From Ottelia alismoides (lineage: Eukaryota; Streptophyta; Magnoliopsida; Alismatales; Hydrocharitaceae), in NCBI GenBank assembly GCA_037367405.1, contig JAZKJV010010527.1, positions 894,171 through 958,170 of the forward strand: DNA of 64,000 bases, read 5' to 3'. This document shows positions 35,513 to 46,770 of this stretch, in pieces (the first letter of the stretch is position 1; every line of letters starts with the position of its first letter). Made by a program: the position numbers and the translations under genes. The notes under the pieces were generated by a model. It worked only from the letters and a program-made list of their open reading frames with translations. It searched no databases and was not told the DNA's origin.

Positions 35513-37749
35513 ATGATGGGTAGACGCTCTCTTAGGCAGCCTCTGGCTGCACCGCTTTCGGGCACGTCTACCCGATCATCTAGGTTGGCCCTCGAGAGCC
35601 AAGACAGCTCTCTGAGCCCGAGTACGACTCCGCCCTGTTCCCCCTCGACCCCCTTTCTTTCGGACCTGAGCGACATGAGCCCGAGGAGAGATTAGCAGAT
35701 TTGATAGCACCTGAGTTGGGCTCATTTGATTTTGCAGACGTCATGGCCGGCAGTTCTGAGGATCGCTCCTGCCAGCCTGAGCACTTCGTATTGGATCAGG
35801 GAGCGATCAACTCCACCCTGATCGCCTCGTTAGAGATCATCCAGCAGCAGCTGAGGGATCAGGGAGCATTCATGATCGACATGAGGAGAGAGATGGAGCA
35901 GATGAGAGCAGAGCGAGAGCAGAGGAGAGAGGGACCGAGGATCCCAGATGATGCGGATGCAGCATCCGCAGCAGCGGCAGCCGCCGCAGCCGCGGCCGGA
36001 GGACCACCGAGACCGATGCGGGAGTTACACAACCCCGGATCGACGCTGACGCACCACTGGGTAGTACTTCCAGCGATCGTCGGGGACTTCAAGTTCCCCC
36101 CGAACACGTTGCAGCTACTCCCCCGCTTCCACGGACTCACGTCAGAGGAGCCCCATCTCCACCTCCAGGAGTTCTTGATGATATGCAGCACTTTCCACGA
36201 CCGTCAGGTGGACCAGGACACGATCAGGATGATCACCTTCCCCTTCTCCCTAGCAGACAGAGCAGCCACCTGGCTGAAGCATTTGGGGAAGTTTGTTTAC
36301 ACCTGGGAGCAGCTCCGCACCGAGTACTTGAACAAGTACTATCCACTCGGGCGGACGAATGCAGCGAGGGCCCTGATCAGCAACTTCTCCATGCTCCCCA
36401 ACGAGCAATTCCACGAGGCATGGGAGAGGTTCCGAGAGCTCACAGACCGATGCCCGCACCACGACATTTCGAAGCCGAACCTTGTGCAGAGCTTCTTCAG
36501 CGGGTTGACACCAGAGCTCCAGGGCCTGGTGAATGCTTCTTGCGGCGGGTCCTACTTCGCCAAGGACCACGACCAGGTCTGGGCCATCTACGAGGAGATG
36601 GCCGAGAATTATATGGTGATGTCCCAGACGCGGTTGTACACACAGGGGAGACCCCAGCAGCAGCCAGGACCTGTGCTGTACCAGAGGATAGCACGGGTCG
36701 ACGCCGGTCCATCCAGTTCATCCGCAGTTGCAGCAGCACAGGCAGAGTCGTCCGCTGCGGATATAGGTATTATCAGCGAGAAGTTGGACCGGATGGAGCT
36801 GATCGAGAAGAAGCAGTACCAGGCCATCACGTAGATGGAACAGATGGCACAGACTCTGAGCGACATGAAGACCCAGCTCATGTGTCTCCAGGAGGCACAG
36901 ACAGCTTCCCAGCCCCGTCTTTAGTCGCGAGGCGACACCGGCAGCAGCAGCAGCTCGTCCCAGCACTCCAGCTCCTTTCAGCAGCCTAGACAGGTTCACC
37001 TTGTACAGGCGGAGCCGTACCATCAACAGCAGCCCACCTACCAGACACCACCATCTCCAGACTTGCAGATGGTGGTATACCAGCCGGATCAGCCTTTGGC
37101 AGTACTCCCGCCAGCCCCATACGACGCAGAGCCGTTGATGGATGTCAACGGGATTTGGTATGACCGCCCCCAGCCAGGGATCCGACGAGACCATCCGGAT
37201 TCAGGTGGGGGAGTGGAGGTACTCAGCCCCAGCAGCAGTCATCCGGTCAGGGAGGGCAGTATGGCCAGTAGAGGGATCACCAGCCGCAGCAGCAGCCCCC
37301 AGCCTACCAGTCACACCAGCAGTCGTCCTTCGTTCCTCGTCCCTATCAGCGGCAGGGACAGTCTTGGAGACGTGAGCAGCAGGCTCACCCACCACCCCAG
37401 CAGCAGCATCCTTCCTCCTACCCCTCTCAGCAGTTCCAGCAGCCTCACTACCAGAGAGGCTACCCGTCGGGCTCCCATGAGAGCCCTGCCTTGGATGACA
37501 TAGCCCGCCTCCTCACGGACCAGCAGGCTACCTTTAGACGGGAGATGGACGAGTTCTGCCAGGAGATGCGGGACTTGATGAGAGGGAAGGCCGCCATCCC
37601 TGCACAGATAGAGCTGAGCCCCAATAGCCTCAAGAGGAAGTCTGAGCAGGTAGTTCACACTGAGCACGCCACTCCTAGTGATCCATTTGATGATATGTCT
37701 TCGGATCTGTTTGATGTTGATTTTGTTACACTTAGGAGCGGTAGAGCAT
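35513..37749 (+). pseudogene. gag: gag of element B, frameshifted
   Basis: Structural protein that assembles virus-like particles. The start ATG at 35513 (MMGRRSLRQPL) is supported by E (MMGQRSLRHPL at 51007). A one-base deletion relative to E around 35600 breaks the frame; the main part runs 35701-36834. Features: a coiled-coil-prone segment (about residues 40-75), an alanine run, then the Retrotrans_gag core (about residues 125-290) with HLHLQEF, FPFSLADRAATWL, EYLNKYYPLGR and NEQFHEAWERF. A TAG ends it at 36832, where E has CAG in its own frame. Beyond lies a Gln/Pro-rich stretch in a shifted frame, with TAG at 36922 and 37269. It ends in TLRSGR (about 37729-37746), typical of Athila/Tat. 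I see no CCHC zinc knuckle. Confidence 0.9.
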
Positions 37750-40700
37750 CAGCAGGCGGCGCCTCGTCTGAGCGGCGGCATGAGGATCCACCCAGGGCGC
37801 CAGTCGAGGAGGAGGAGAGCGGTACTGATGCCACGCACGATGATGACGGTGGTACTGACGCCACCAAGGATGCTGATTCCACCGGCGGTACTGAGGCCGC
37901 CGCTTCACCAGTTCGCGGAGGTGGTGTTGATGCCACCAGAGTAGCTGAGCTAGCCCGCGGTACTGAGGCCGCGAGACGTCCAGCAGCAGAGCCAGCCCAT
38001 GGTGGTACTGAGGCCACCGGTGTTCGTTTTAATAGAGATGTTGTTTTTCCTTCGGTTGATGTATCTCAGAACACTGTTTTGAATAAAGGAAAAGGTTTAG
38101 TTTCTTCTGGTCCCACTGTGGTGATTGATGTATGTGCGGATCCGGCCGTCGAGCCGTCTAGGCCTTTTCCTAGTCTTTCATCTGAGAAGGACCCTGTGAT
38201 CCCCTTCCCTAGATCCCTTCAGATGGGGAAGGGGAAGAAAAGAGAAAAAGACCCAAAAAAGAGAGAGCAGGAGGAGTTCAGCCAGAGCATGATCGATAGA
38301 TTTCACATACAGCTGACCCTTCAGGAGGCTTTGCAGCACATCCCCCTTCTCCAGCGATCTTTGAGAGATAGGACCACACTCAGGAGAAGGAGGAGGAACC
38401 ATCATTCAGAGATACATGTGCTGACGAAAGCCACGTGCTTCGCGATCCAGAACCGTCTACCATCCAAGAGACCAGAGTCAGGAGCCCCGTATGTCAGATG
38501 CCAGATTAGTGAGCAGAGGTTCGACCGTACTCTATTGGATAGAGGATCGTCGATCAACCTCCTTCCGGCAGCCCTTCTCGACCGCTTCGAGTTGGGCACT
38601 CTTCGGCAGAGCAGGACAATCCTTCAATTTGCTGATCGATCTGTCAAGAGGCCGAAGGGGTTGTTGCGAGACGTTATCGTCACTATTCAGGGCATGCAAT
38701 TCCCCGTGGACTTTGTAGTGTTGGACATGGAGATCCCTGACTCAGTGGCCGATACCCCCATCATCCTCGGTCGTCCGTTCTTGGCCACAGCCAAGGCGGT
38801 GACTGATCATGATAGCGGGAAGGTATACTTTCACGTCGAGGGCAAAAGTGTACAAATAGAGACGGTCGAGGACTACAGAGCCAGAGAGAGAGCATGCTCA
38901 GAGGCTAGCACAGACACAGAGCAGCTGACAGATGCTGGGTTAGACATCCACCAGGACTGTGATTTTGTGATCATAGATGATGAGGCAGAGGAGAGCTTGG
39001 AGAGCACAGCCCTGGTCCAGGATACTACAGAGGCAGCAGCGCCGGTTCTCGACCGCGACACGGCTTTTGGTGATGGTGGTACTGATGCCACCTTATTTGA
39101 TGCAGATCCCTCGGATTCAGAGTCTGATTGGGCAGATTGTGATGATTAGATGCCAGACTTGAGTCCACCTGAGCCTACAGATGAGGAGGAGGTAGAGGCA
39201 GAGCAGATCAGAGACAGCACAGTCGAGCAGCCTTCTCCAGACTCAATTTGCGAGAGTTCGCTTTCTTTCTCCCAGGCAGATTTGGCAGACTTAGCAGCAC
39301 TCACACATCTTCTTTCGAGGCCAGATTTGCCAGCACCCAGCTGTCCAGAGCTGAAGCCGCTCCCTACTTCGCTGAAGTATCGGTTCCTTGCGGGCGAGCC
39401 TGAGATGTACCCAGTCATCATCTCTGCCGATCTGTCTGGAGAGCAGGAATCCCGTTTGATGGGGGTTCTTGAAAAGAACCGCAAGGCAATCGGATGGAGC
39501 GTAGCAGATCTCCATGGGATTAGTCCATCAGTGTGCTCCCACCATATTTATCTCGAGGAGGGGGCGAAGCCGTCGCGTGAGTTCCAGCGGCGAATGAACC
39601 CCAACCTGAGAGAGGTCGTGATGAAGGAAGTATCAAAATGGTGGAGTGCAGATTTTATTTATCCCATTTCCGATTCCAAGTGGGTTAGCCCCTTGCATGT
39701 GGTGCCCAAGAAGACGGGCATCACGACTGTGATCAGTGAGTCGGGAGAGGAGATTGCTACACGAGTACCCACCTCTTGGAGGGTCTGTGTTGACTACAGG
39801 AGACTCAACTAGGCCACCAAGAAGGACCATTTCCCCTGCCTTTTATTGACCAGATCATTGAGAGACTGGCAGGGAAGAGCCATTATTTCTTCCTGGATGG
39901 GTACTCGGGCTACAACCAGGTGGCCATCGCTCCTGAGGATCAGGAGAAGACCACCTTTACCTATCCCTTTGGTACATATGCCTTTCGACGCATGCCATTT
40001 GGTCTATGCAATGCCCCTGCGACTTTTCAAAGGTGCATGCTGTCGATATTTTCGGACATTGTAGGGGAGTGTTTGGAGGTCTTCATGGACGATTTCTCGG
40101 TCTACGGCGACGGATTCGACTCCTGTCTTGACTGCCTAGATCAAGTATTCCAGCGATGTATTGAGTACCATTTGGTTCTATCTTGGGAGAAGAGTCACTT
40201 CATGGTGACTCAAGGGACGATGCTTGGCCACATCATCTCCAACAGGGGCATGGAGGTTGATCCGGCCAAGGTTGATGTCATTAGAAAACTCGCACCGCCG
40301 TCCAATTTGAGGCAGCTACGGTCACTCCTGGGGCACGTTGGATTTTATAGGAGATTTATTCAGGATTTCAGCAGGATTGCCCGGCCGTTGACTGACCTCT
40401 TGACGAAAGACACCGAGTTCCTTGTCGATGACAAGTGTCTTTCGTCCTTTGCGACTCTCCAGCAGTGTGTTATTGAGGCTCCTGTCCTCCAGCCGCCTGA
40501 TTGGTCCCTCCCATTTGAGATCATGACGGACACCTCCGATGTTGCCGTGGGGGCAGTGCTGGGGCAGAGGAGGGATGGAGTTCCATTTGCCATTCACTAC
40601 GCTAGCCGCACATTGGATTCCACCCAGCGGAATTACACGGTCACAGAGAAGGAGATGCTAGCCGTAGTATTTGCCCTAGATAAGTTTCAATCTTATATCA

Positions 40701-42237
40701 TTGGATCTAGAGTGACTTTGTACACAGATCACACCGCCATCAAGTACCTCATGGCAAAGAAGGATGCCAAGGCCAGACTGACTAGATGGATCCTTCTACT
40801 CTAGGAGTTCGACATTGAGATCAAAGATAAGCCTGGAGTCAAGAATGTGGTGGCGGATCATCTCTCCCGTTTAGAGCAGCCTGAGGAGTCTGAGCAGATT
40901 GATCCCATTCGAGATACCTTCCTAGATGAGGCGATCCTTGCTATCGCCTCACTCCCGTGGTATGCCGATATTGTGAACTTTCTCGTTGCTGGGAAAGTCC
41001 CACAAGATTGGCCCAGGCAGAGGCTTGAGACCTTCCTTACGAAGGCCAAGTCCTACCACTGGGAGGATCCCATCCTTTACCACGAAGGAGGGGATAGCGT
41101 CTGGCGTCGGTGTATTCCTCAGGAGGAACACCATAGCGTCCTCACTTACTGCCACAAGCTTGAGGCAGAAGGACATCAATCTGGGAGGAGAACGGCACAG
41201 AAAGTGCTCCAATCCGGCTTGTAGTGGCCTACCCTCTTCAAGGACTCAGATGAGTTCGTGAAGAGGTGTACTGACTGTCAGAGGATGGGCACTTGTGGAC
41301 AGCGTGATATGATGCCGATGCAGCCCATTCACTTCTGTGAGGTTTTTGACGCATGGGGCATCGATTTCATGGGTCCATTCCCTAAGAGTCAGGGATTTGA
41401 GTACATTCTGTTGGCCGTGGATTATGTTAGTCATTGGGTTGAGGCTATCCCCGCCCGAGTCGCTGATGCAAGGACAGTTTGCAGATTTTCGAGGAAGCAC
41501 ATCATCACGCGGTTTGGGGTTCCATGAGTTCTGATTTCTGATGGGGGTCTCATTTCATCAACGACCAGGTGAAGGCCCTTGCTAGCGAGTTAGGTATAGA
41601 CCATCGTGTTGCTACACCTTATCATCCACAGACGAATGGTCTAGCCGAGGTGTCGAACAGGGAGATCAAGACTATACTGCGGAAAGTCATCCGCCCTGAC
41701 CGAAAGGATTGGTCACAGCTTTTGGACTCGATCTTGTGGGCATATAGGACGTCTTTCAAGACACCATTGGGCACATCTCCCTTTCGCCTCGTATATGGCA
41801 AGCCGTGCCATTTACCTGTTGAGCTGAGGCACAAATCACTTTGGGAATTTACATATATTCTTATGGATCCAGATGGTGTAGGAGACCAGAGGAGGGCAGA
41901 GTTAGCCGCCCTGGAAGAGATTAGAGATACTGCTTTCTCAAACAGCTTACAGTATAAGGAGAGAGTGAAGGAGTGGCATGATTCTCATATCAGCCACAAG
42001 AATTTTGAGATTGGACAGAGAGTATGGTTGTTTGATGCGAGGCTTCGTTTGTTTCCAGGGAAGCTACAGAGCTACTGGAAGGGACCCTACTTGGTCAGAA
42101 AGGTACACGACAACGGTAGCATTGATATATCCGAGTTGTCTTCTGAGAGTACCTTTCGAGTGAACGGCCAGCGGCTCAAACCATTTCTAGATCATGAGCC
42201 GCGGGTCGCTGATCTTGCCCCGATTCATTTTGCGTGA
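37750..42237 (+). pseudogene. pol: pol of element B (protease, RT, RNase H, integrase), multiply interrupted
   Basis: Polyprotein for reverse transcription and integration, same reading frame as the end of gag. First an acidic linker with GGT(D/E)AT repeats (about 37830-38025), then protease (about 38400-38850) with FDRTLLDRGSSINLLP around 38522-38569. The active-site Asp is kept, but R replaces the usual residue after it. RT (about 39400-40500) has SKWVSPLHVVPKK and FMDD at 40082-40093. RNase H (about 40510-40800) has TDTSDVAVGAVLG. Integrase has the zinc-binding His/Cys set (about 41147-41280), Asp at 41363, Asp at 41540 and Glu at 41647. Stops: 39147, 39810, 40802, 41222 (TAG) and 41525 (TGA). 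Frameshifts near 39835 and just after 41540. The end PIHFA, stop at 42235, is matched in E. Confidence 0.93.
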
Positions 42238-44315
42238 GATGTGGTCTTTGACTCACATCTAATGCATCTCACGCCTGAGTTTCACTGTTCCTCCGCCTTG
42301 TATAGATCCAGATGTCCATATCACTACATTCCTTAGTCCCACATCCCTTTCTTCATCTTTTAATTATGCTATACGTAGGGTGCACTTTACCCTAAGTATA
42401 GGGAGGATGTGAGACCTTTTGGGTATTTCTTTTATTTCTGTCTACCCCTGTTTCTACTGCCTACACTTAGGGATATTTCACCCTAAGTATAGGGGGGGCT
42501 AGACCCTGTACATTCTCCACTCGGTTTTTCCCTTAGTATACAACATGCTATACTTAGGATTACTTGATCCTAAGTATAGGGGGAAGACCCGAGACCCTCT
42601 TGACTTTTCTATTTCATTCTTCTTCTTTGTATATAGCCCTTCTTTTCACTTCCCTATACCTAGCACGAGTTATGTCTTCTTCATCGCTCTTAACTCTGAG
42701 GACATCGTTCGAGCTAAGTATAGGGGGGTGTATATATATATTCATATATACTTTAGCCATAACTCGTACTTTGTGTGAGTGTGTTAATAAATAAAATGGC
42801 TAAAAATCAAAAAAAATAAAAAATTTTCATGTACATAACATTCTTTTATTTGCACAGAAATAGCTAGTGTACAAATTATTTTTGTAAAAATGATTTCAAA
42901 AATCTTTTGTGTAAAGTTTGTGTAAATATTTTCTTATCAAAATTATGTATATAGTACAAAATTTTTCCAAAATGTTTTGAAAATCAACAATTTGCAAAAA
43001 TCTTGTGTAAATGTGTGTAAATATCTTTTTGCAAAACTTGCACTTCATGCATCTTTCATTCATGATTTCAAAACATTTTTCAAAAATTTTGCATGTTTGT
43101 AAAAATTTGTGTAAATAAGCATCTTTTGTACATATGTATATAGTTTTTTTGGATGATAGTTGACATTTAAACTAGCCTGGAATCAAATTGAGAAATGGAG
43201 CTTGATTAAGATCTTAATCCACCTAACTTCTAAGAGGAACCTTATAGGGCTTAGGTTTAAGGCTTTTCAGGTCCATGGTGACTTAATTCTTTGAGTCCAC
43301 TAGGCTATGATCACATGTCATCTCAATGAGCCTAAGAAGAGCACTTAACAACAACATATGACTCATATAGACAGTGGCTTTACTTGGACACCAGCACTAT
43401 GCACCGAGCTCTCTACGGATGAGGTGGTGAGGAGGCAGTCTTCCTTGACTTGGGGTAGCATATGAGGGTAGTACTTCTAGGCAGAACCTCTCTTCTTCTT
43501 TTAGTGAAGGAAGTGTGTCTCAACTTGGTCTGGTTGCCATGAGGTCTAACGACGGGAGTTGTGGGTTGCAATAAAGCTTCAAAAGAGGGATAGTCTACTG
43601 GCTCAAGAGGAAAAACTCCCTGTACATATGTTGCACATGTATATGTTGTATAGGTGCACTCGAAAAAAAATGTGCAAACAGAAAATAACTCCAAAAAAGT
43701 GGTGGGTCTGATAGAAAATGATAATCCCACCGGAGTATGTATATAGAGTGCAATAAGCAAAGCTTGGTTTCATGATCCACCTGATGTAGCTTGCAGCAGG
43801 GAGACTTGGCTACACTGGTCAAGCTCCCAAGGGTACTTGGCTACACTGGCCTTGACCCATTCTCTTCTTCCTCCTCTTCTTGAGCCGGTTGAACTTGAAC
43901 TTAGAAGGGAATACCCCGCTCCTCGAGGAAAGAGTGGCCAGATTGGGTTCATAGAGTTACCTTGTTAGGGAGGGTTGTCAAGTTGCCATTTCTGAGGTGG
44001 AGAGCTTAGACTTCACATTCACAGGATAAGAAAAGATTCATGGTCTTCAGGGTTTGTGATTGATGACTTGTTCTGATCTGGAGCATTGAAGAGTCTTGGT
44101 TATAGAATAGTGGAACTTAGAGGCTGTTGAGTTTTAGACTTAAGTCCAAATAAGGTTCCGACACATTAATAATCCAAAGATCTGATCGAGCTCCATACCT
44201 TAATTTAATAAAGGCAAGTTTAATAATCAGCCTTGATCCATGTACCTTCTCTTTTTCTTTTCTTTCTTTTTCACTTCTTTTTCAAATAAGTGTTTGCTAA
44301 GGGACTAGCAAAGTT
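42238..44315 (+). other. Element B 3' non-coding region
   Basis: Two kilobases between pol and the polypurine tract with no supported gene; Athila elements may carry an env-like gene here, but none is seen. It holds the hairpin array (42369-42767), an AT tract of TTTTGAAAA/TTTGCAAA units (about 42790-43140) and a tail shared with A, C and E. Confidence 0.75.
42369..42767 (+). repeat. Hairpin/polypurine array of element B
   Basis: Three hairpins, each ending in G runs. 42369-42401: CTATACGTAGGGT, loop GCACTTT, ACCCTAAGTATAG. 42460-42493: CCTACACTTAGGG, 8-nt loop, CCCTAAGTATAGG. 42548-42579: CTATACTTAGGAT, loop TACTTG, ATCCTAAGTATAG, a perfect 13-bp stem. A fourth, loop-less unit GCTAAGTATAGGGGGG (42713-42728) is enclosed by an outer dyad, ACGAGTTATG (42665-42674) and CATAACTCGT (42758-42767). 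E has the same order with identical loops in modules 1 and 3. Confidence 0.9.
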
Positions 44316-44328
44316 AAGTATAGGGGGC
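44316..44328 (+). promoter_or_regulatory. Polypurine tract of element B
   Basis: AAGTATAGGGGGC directly before the 3' LTR; it primes plus-strand DNA synthesis. It has the same core as the array units upstream. Confidence 0.9.
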
Positions 44329-45233
44329 TGATGAATACTCATTTATCACTCTTTATTCTTATATTTTAGCTACAAAAACTTTTGCAAATGCATGTAGATA
44401 TGTGTAAATAAAAATAATTACCAAAAGCATGCATTGTGTAAAAACCTATAATTAGCATGTTTTTGTGCAAAAATAAAAGAATAAAGATTAAAAAGAAAAA
44501 GAGGGAAATATTTAGAATAAATATTGAGCAACCTAACCCAAGGGAGGGCTCAGCATGGGCCTGACCGCATAAAATCCAAAGTAGAGGGAGATAGGGGCTT
44601 ATGTGTGTAAATACCTATGTAAATAAAATAAAAGTATTTTCCTCACAAAAAATATGCTTGTAAATACTTGTACATATTTATAAGTATAAAAACAAGATAA
44701 AAAGAGAAAAATCAAAAAGAACAAAAAAATATATCACTTTCATATTGTACATAGACTCACCTACATATTTATCTAGCCTTATAAATAAAATTAATTTTTA
44801 TAATTTTGTAAATATTCTATGTAAATAAATTAAATAAAAACAATTAAAACAAAAACAAAATAAAAATAATAAAATTAAAAATACAAAAACATATTGTAAA
44901 TATACCATGTATATAAATATATATATAGGTATTTATTTCACCTATGTATATAAATAACTAAAATAAAATATAAAATATTCAAAAATCACCAAAAACATTT
45001 CTTTTATTTTATTTTATCTCTTTTTGACTACTTCGTAGGCCGAGAGGCCAACCCGTGCTCCTCGTGATCGACCCTAGTCGCTATACCAGGTTAATCTAAT
45101 AGCAGGACCGCTTTCGTGTTTTGAGTGATTTTATCTATATTAGTGGTTCATTTTTCTTGATCGACATAGCCGAGTGATCGAGGTCGCAACGACCATCTAG
45201 ATACCTTTGCCTTAGTCGATTGGCTTGTTATCA
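44329..45233 (+). repeat. 3' LTR of element B (905 bp)
   Basis: Near-identical to the 5' LTR, ends TTATCA, followed by CCCAT (45234-45238), the target duplication. Confidence 0.95.
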
Positions 45234-45238
45234 CCCAT

Positions 45239-46770
45239 CTCCTCTCAGGTCACCGGAGATGGAGCTCTGGTTCCTTCGCTTCTCTTCGCTCATAGGGAAC
45301 CCCATACCACTCACGCATGCTACCGCACGCTTCGGATATTGTACTAACTCTGTAGGTCCCCAAATTTCGCACTGACCGGAGCTCCATCGGAGCTAACTTC
45401 GTCGACCACACCATAGTCACCAGAGCTCCGATGGACTGATCTAGGAGGTCCGGAGTCTTCCCCGAGCTCCCAACTACTTCGACGTTCGTCAAGGGAGCTC
45501 CAGGGAGGTTCGCTGTGTCCAAGATAGAGCGGAAAAGCTGGAACACTTTCGCCGGAGCTTGAATCCCGCCGCCGCTTGCAGCTGAGGAAGGAGGAGCGTG
45601 CACCGTTGGATGCTCCTCCCCGAAGCTCATCCAACGGTGTAGGAGCCTCCACGTCACCAACATTACGTAGCATAGGAGACGTCGGATCACCATGATCTGA
45701 CGGATAACAGGTGCCCACGCATCAGCTTCAGACGACCTCCGAGCCACATGACCGGACCTTTAGGTTCGGATCTCCTGAGCCTATGTCGAGCCTCCCCAGA
45801 GCTTCAATCTACTCCGAGCCTGAGCCGAGCCTCGAGGTTGCCCGAGCCTCCTCCAAGCCTCTATCGAGCCTGAGCTTCCTCCGAGCCTAGAGAGCACGTG
45901 TACAGCACGTGCCATCTGGGAAATTTGCACAAAAGCTACCCTACTTCTTCAAATTGCATCCAGGTCCTAATAACACGTGCAGCACACGTGTGCAGTGGGT
46001 ATTTTGCATTGACATCATCGCGAGTTTTTATAATTGCAAAAATACCCCTGTGCATGTGGGTCATTTACAGGGAAGGTCCCGAACTTGTATTTACATTTTA
46101 GTCCCTCCCAGGGACCTGTTTGTAGGTATCTTTCATGTTTTCTTTCAGTTATGCCCTTGTCTTCGTTTATGCATATATTGAGCCTCGTAACTCCGATTGA
46201 GACGATTTCAGTGGCATTTTGCATCTCTCTTTATTGTCTTCCTTATGACATGCTTTTATTTCACAATTGGCACTACAGAGTTTGATGTATTATTTTGTTG
46301 ATTAAGTATCTTGATTTAAATGATTCTCATGCCTAATTGTTTTTCATGAATGAAGAGTGCTTTATTCTTTGACACTGATTTGACTCGTATTTTAATAACT
46401 CAAGTATTTACAACCTAGGGCATATTTTTTATTGCATTTCATCACATATATTTGCATGATTAAAATAAAAATATAAAAAATGCATGTTTTATATTTGCTT
46501 GTTGCATTGTCTCGTCTTTTTGCATTGTTTGACCTATTGTTCACTAACTCAACACTTAATTAATAATTAAAAGTCTGAATAATCACAAGAGAGGCTCATG
46601 TCCCTGAGTTCGACCTTGGTTTCTTACCAAGTAAAAATAAATTAATGACCATCAGATTTCATTGCCATATCCAAGTTAGATGGTCTTTGATGGACCTAAT
46701 CCAGCCCGGCTATGATGACATCTTAAGTGCTAATTCCGCACCCTTAATGGGCTAAAATTACGGTTCGTCA
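45239..46770 (+). repeat. 3' LTR of element D, second part
   Basis: Continues the D LTR after B and aligns with 27276-28806. CACGTG boxes at 45895, 45906, 45974 and 45985; stem-loop at 46615-46631. Ends GGTTCGTCA, followed by GTAGC. Confidence 0.9.

Larger units (their letters stand above)
33094..45233 (+). mobile_element. Element B: near-complete Athila-like gag-pol retrotransposon (12.1 kb)
   Basis: LTRs 33094-33996 and 44329-45233; target duplication CCCAT (33089-33093, 45234-45238). The undisturbed target is visible in the D 5' LTR near 27271-27285. PBS, leader, gag, pol, hairpin array, tail and polypurine tract are all present. The LTRs differ at roughly 13-14 bases plus three small indels by eye (about 1.5%), so insertion is recent on a plant scale. 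It is not intact: four frameshifts and eight in-frame stops were found in gag-pol. No env-like frame follows pol. Confidence 0.95.
25834..46770 (+). mobile_element. Element D: LTR retrotransposon without gag-pol, split by B
   Basis: 5' LTR 25834-28806, PBS 28809-28826, interior to about 31860, and 3' LTR in two parts (31861-33093 and 45239-46770) on either side of B. Flanked by the target duplication GTAGC (25829-25833, 46771-46775) in C. The interior is only 3.05 kb and has no frame resembling gag or pol. The LTRs differ by a few percent by eye, more than the B LTRs, in agreement with the nesting order. Confidence 0.9.

Noticed and set aside
35701..36834. B gag open frame as a host gene
   Set aside because: It is the Retrotrans_gag core between LTRs with a PBS and target duplication, and has a full homologue in E.
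36832..36834. gag stop in B as a regulated readthrough site
   Set aside because: E has its stop at a different codon and CAG where B has TAG, so the stops are independent mutations.
36183..36989. 268-codon frame overlapping B gag
   Set aside because: A shadow of the GC-rich gag in another frame; low-complexity and unlike any family.
41540..41560. Classical -1 programmed frameshift heptamer in integrase
   Set aside because: The bases there do not fit X XXY YYZ with good re-pairing in either B or E; a shared deletion is the simpler reading, though recoding is not excluded.
43413..43760. 115-codon minus-strand frame in the B tail as an env-like or accessory gene
   Set aside because: Not kept in E, no signal peptide or membrane pattern typical of an env-like protein, and on the wrong strand for the element transcript.
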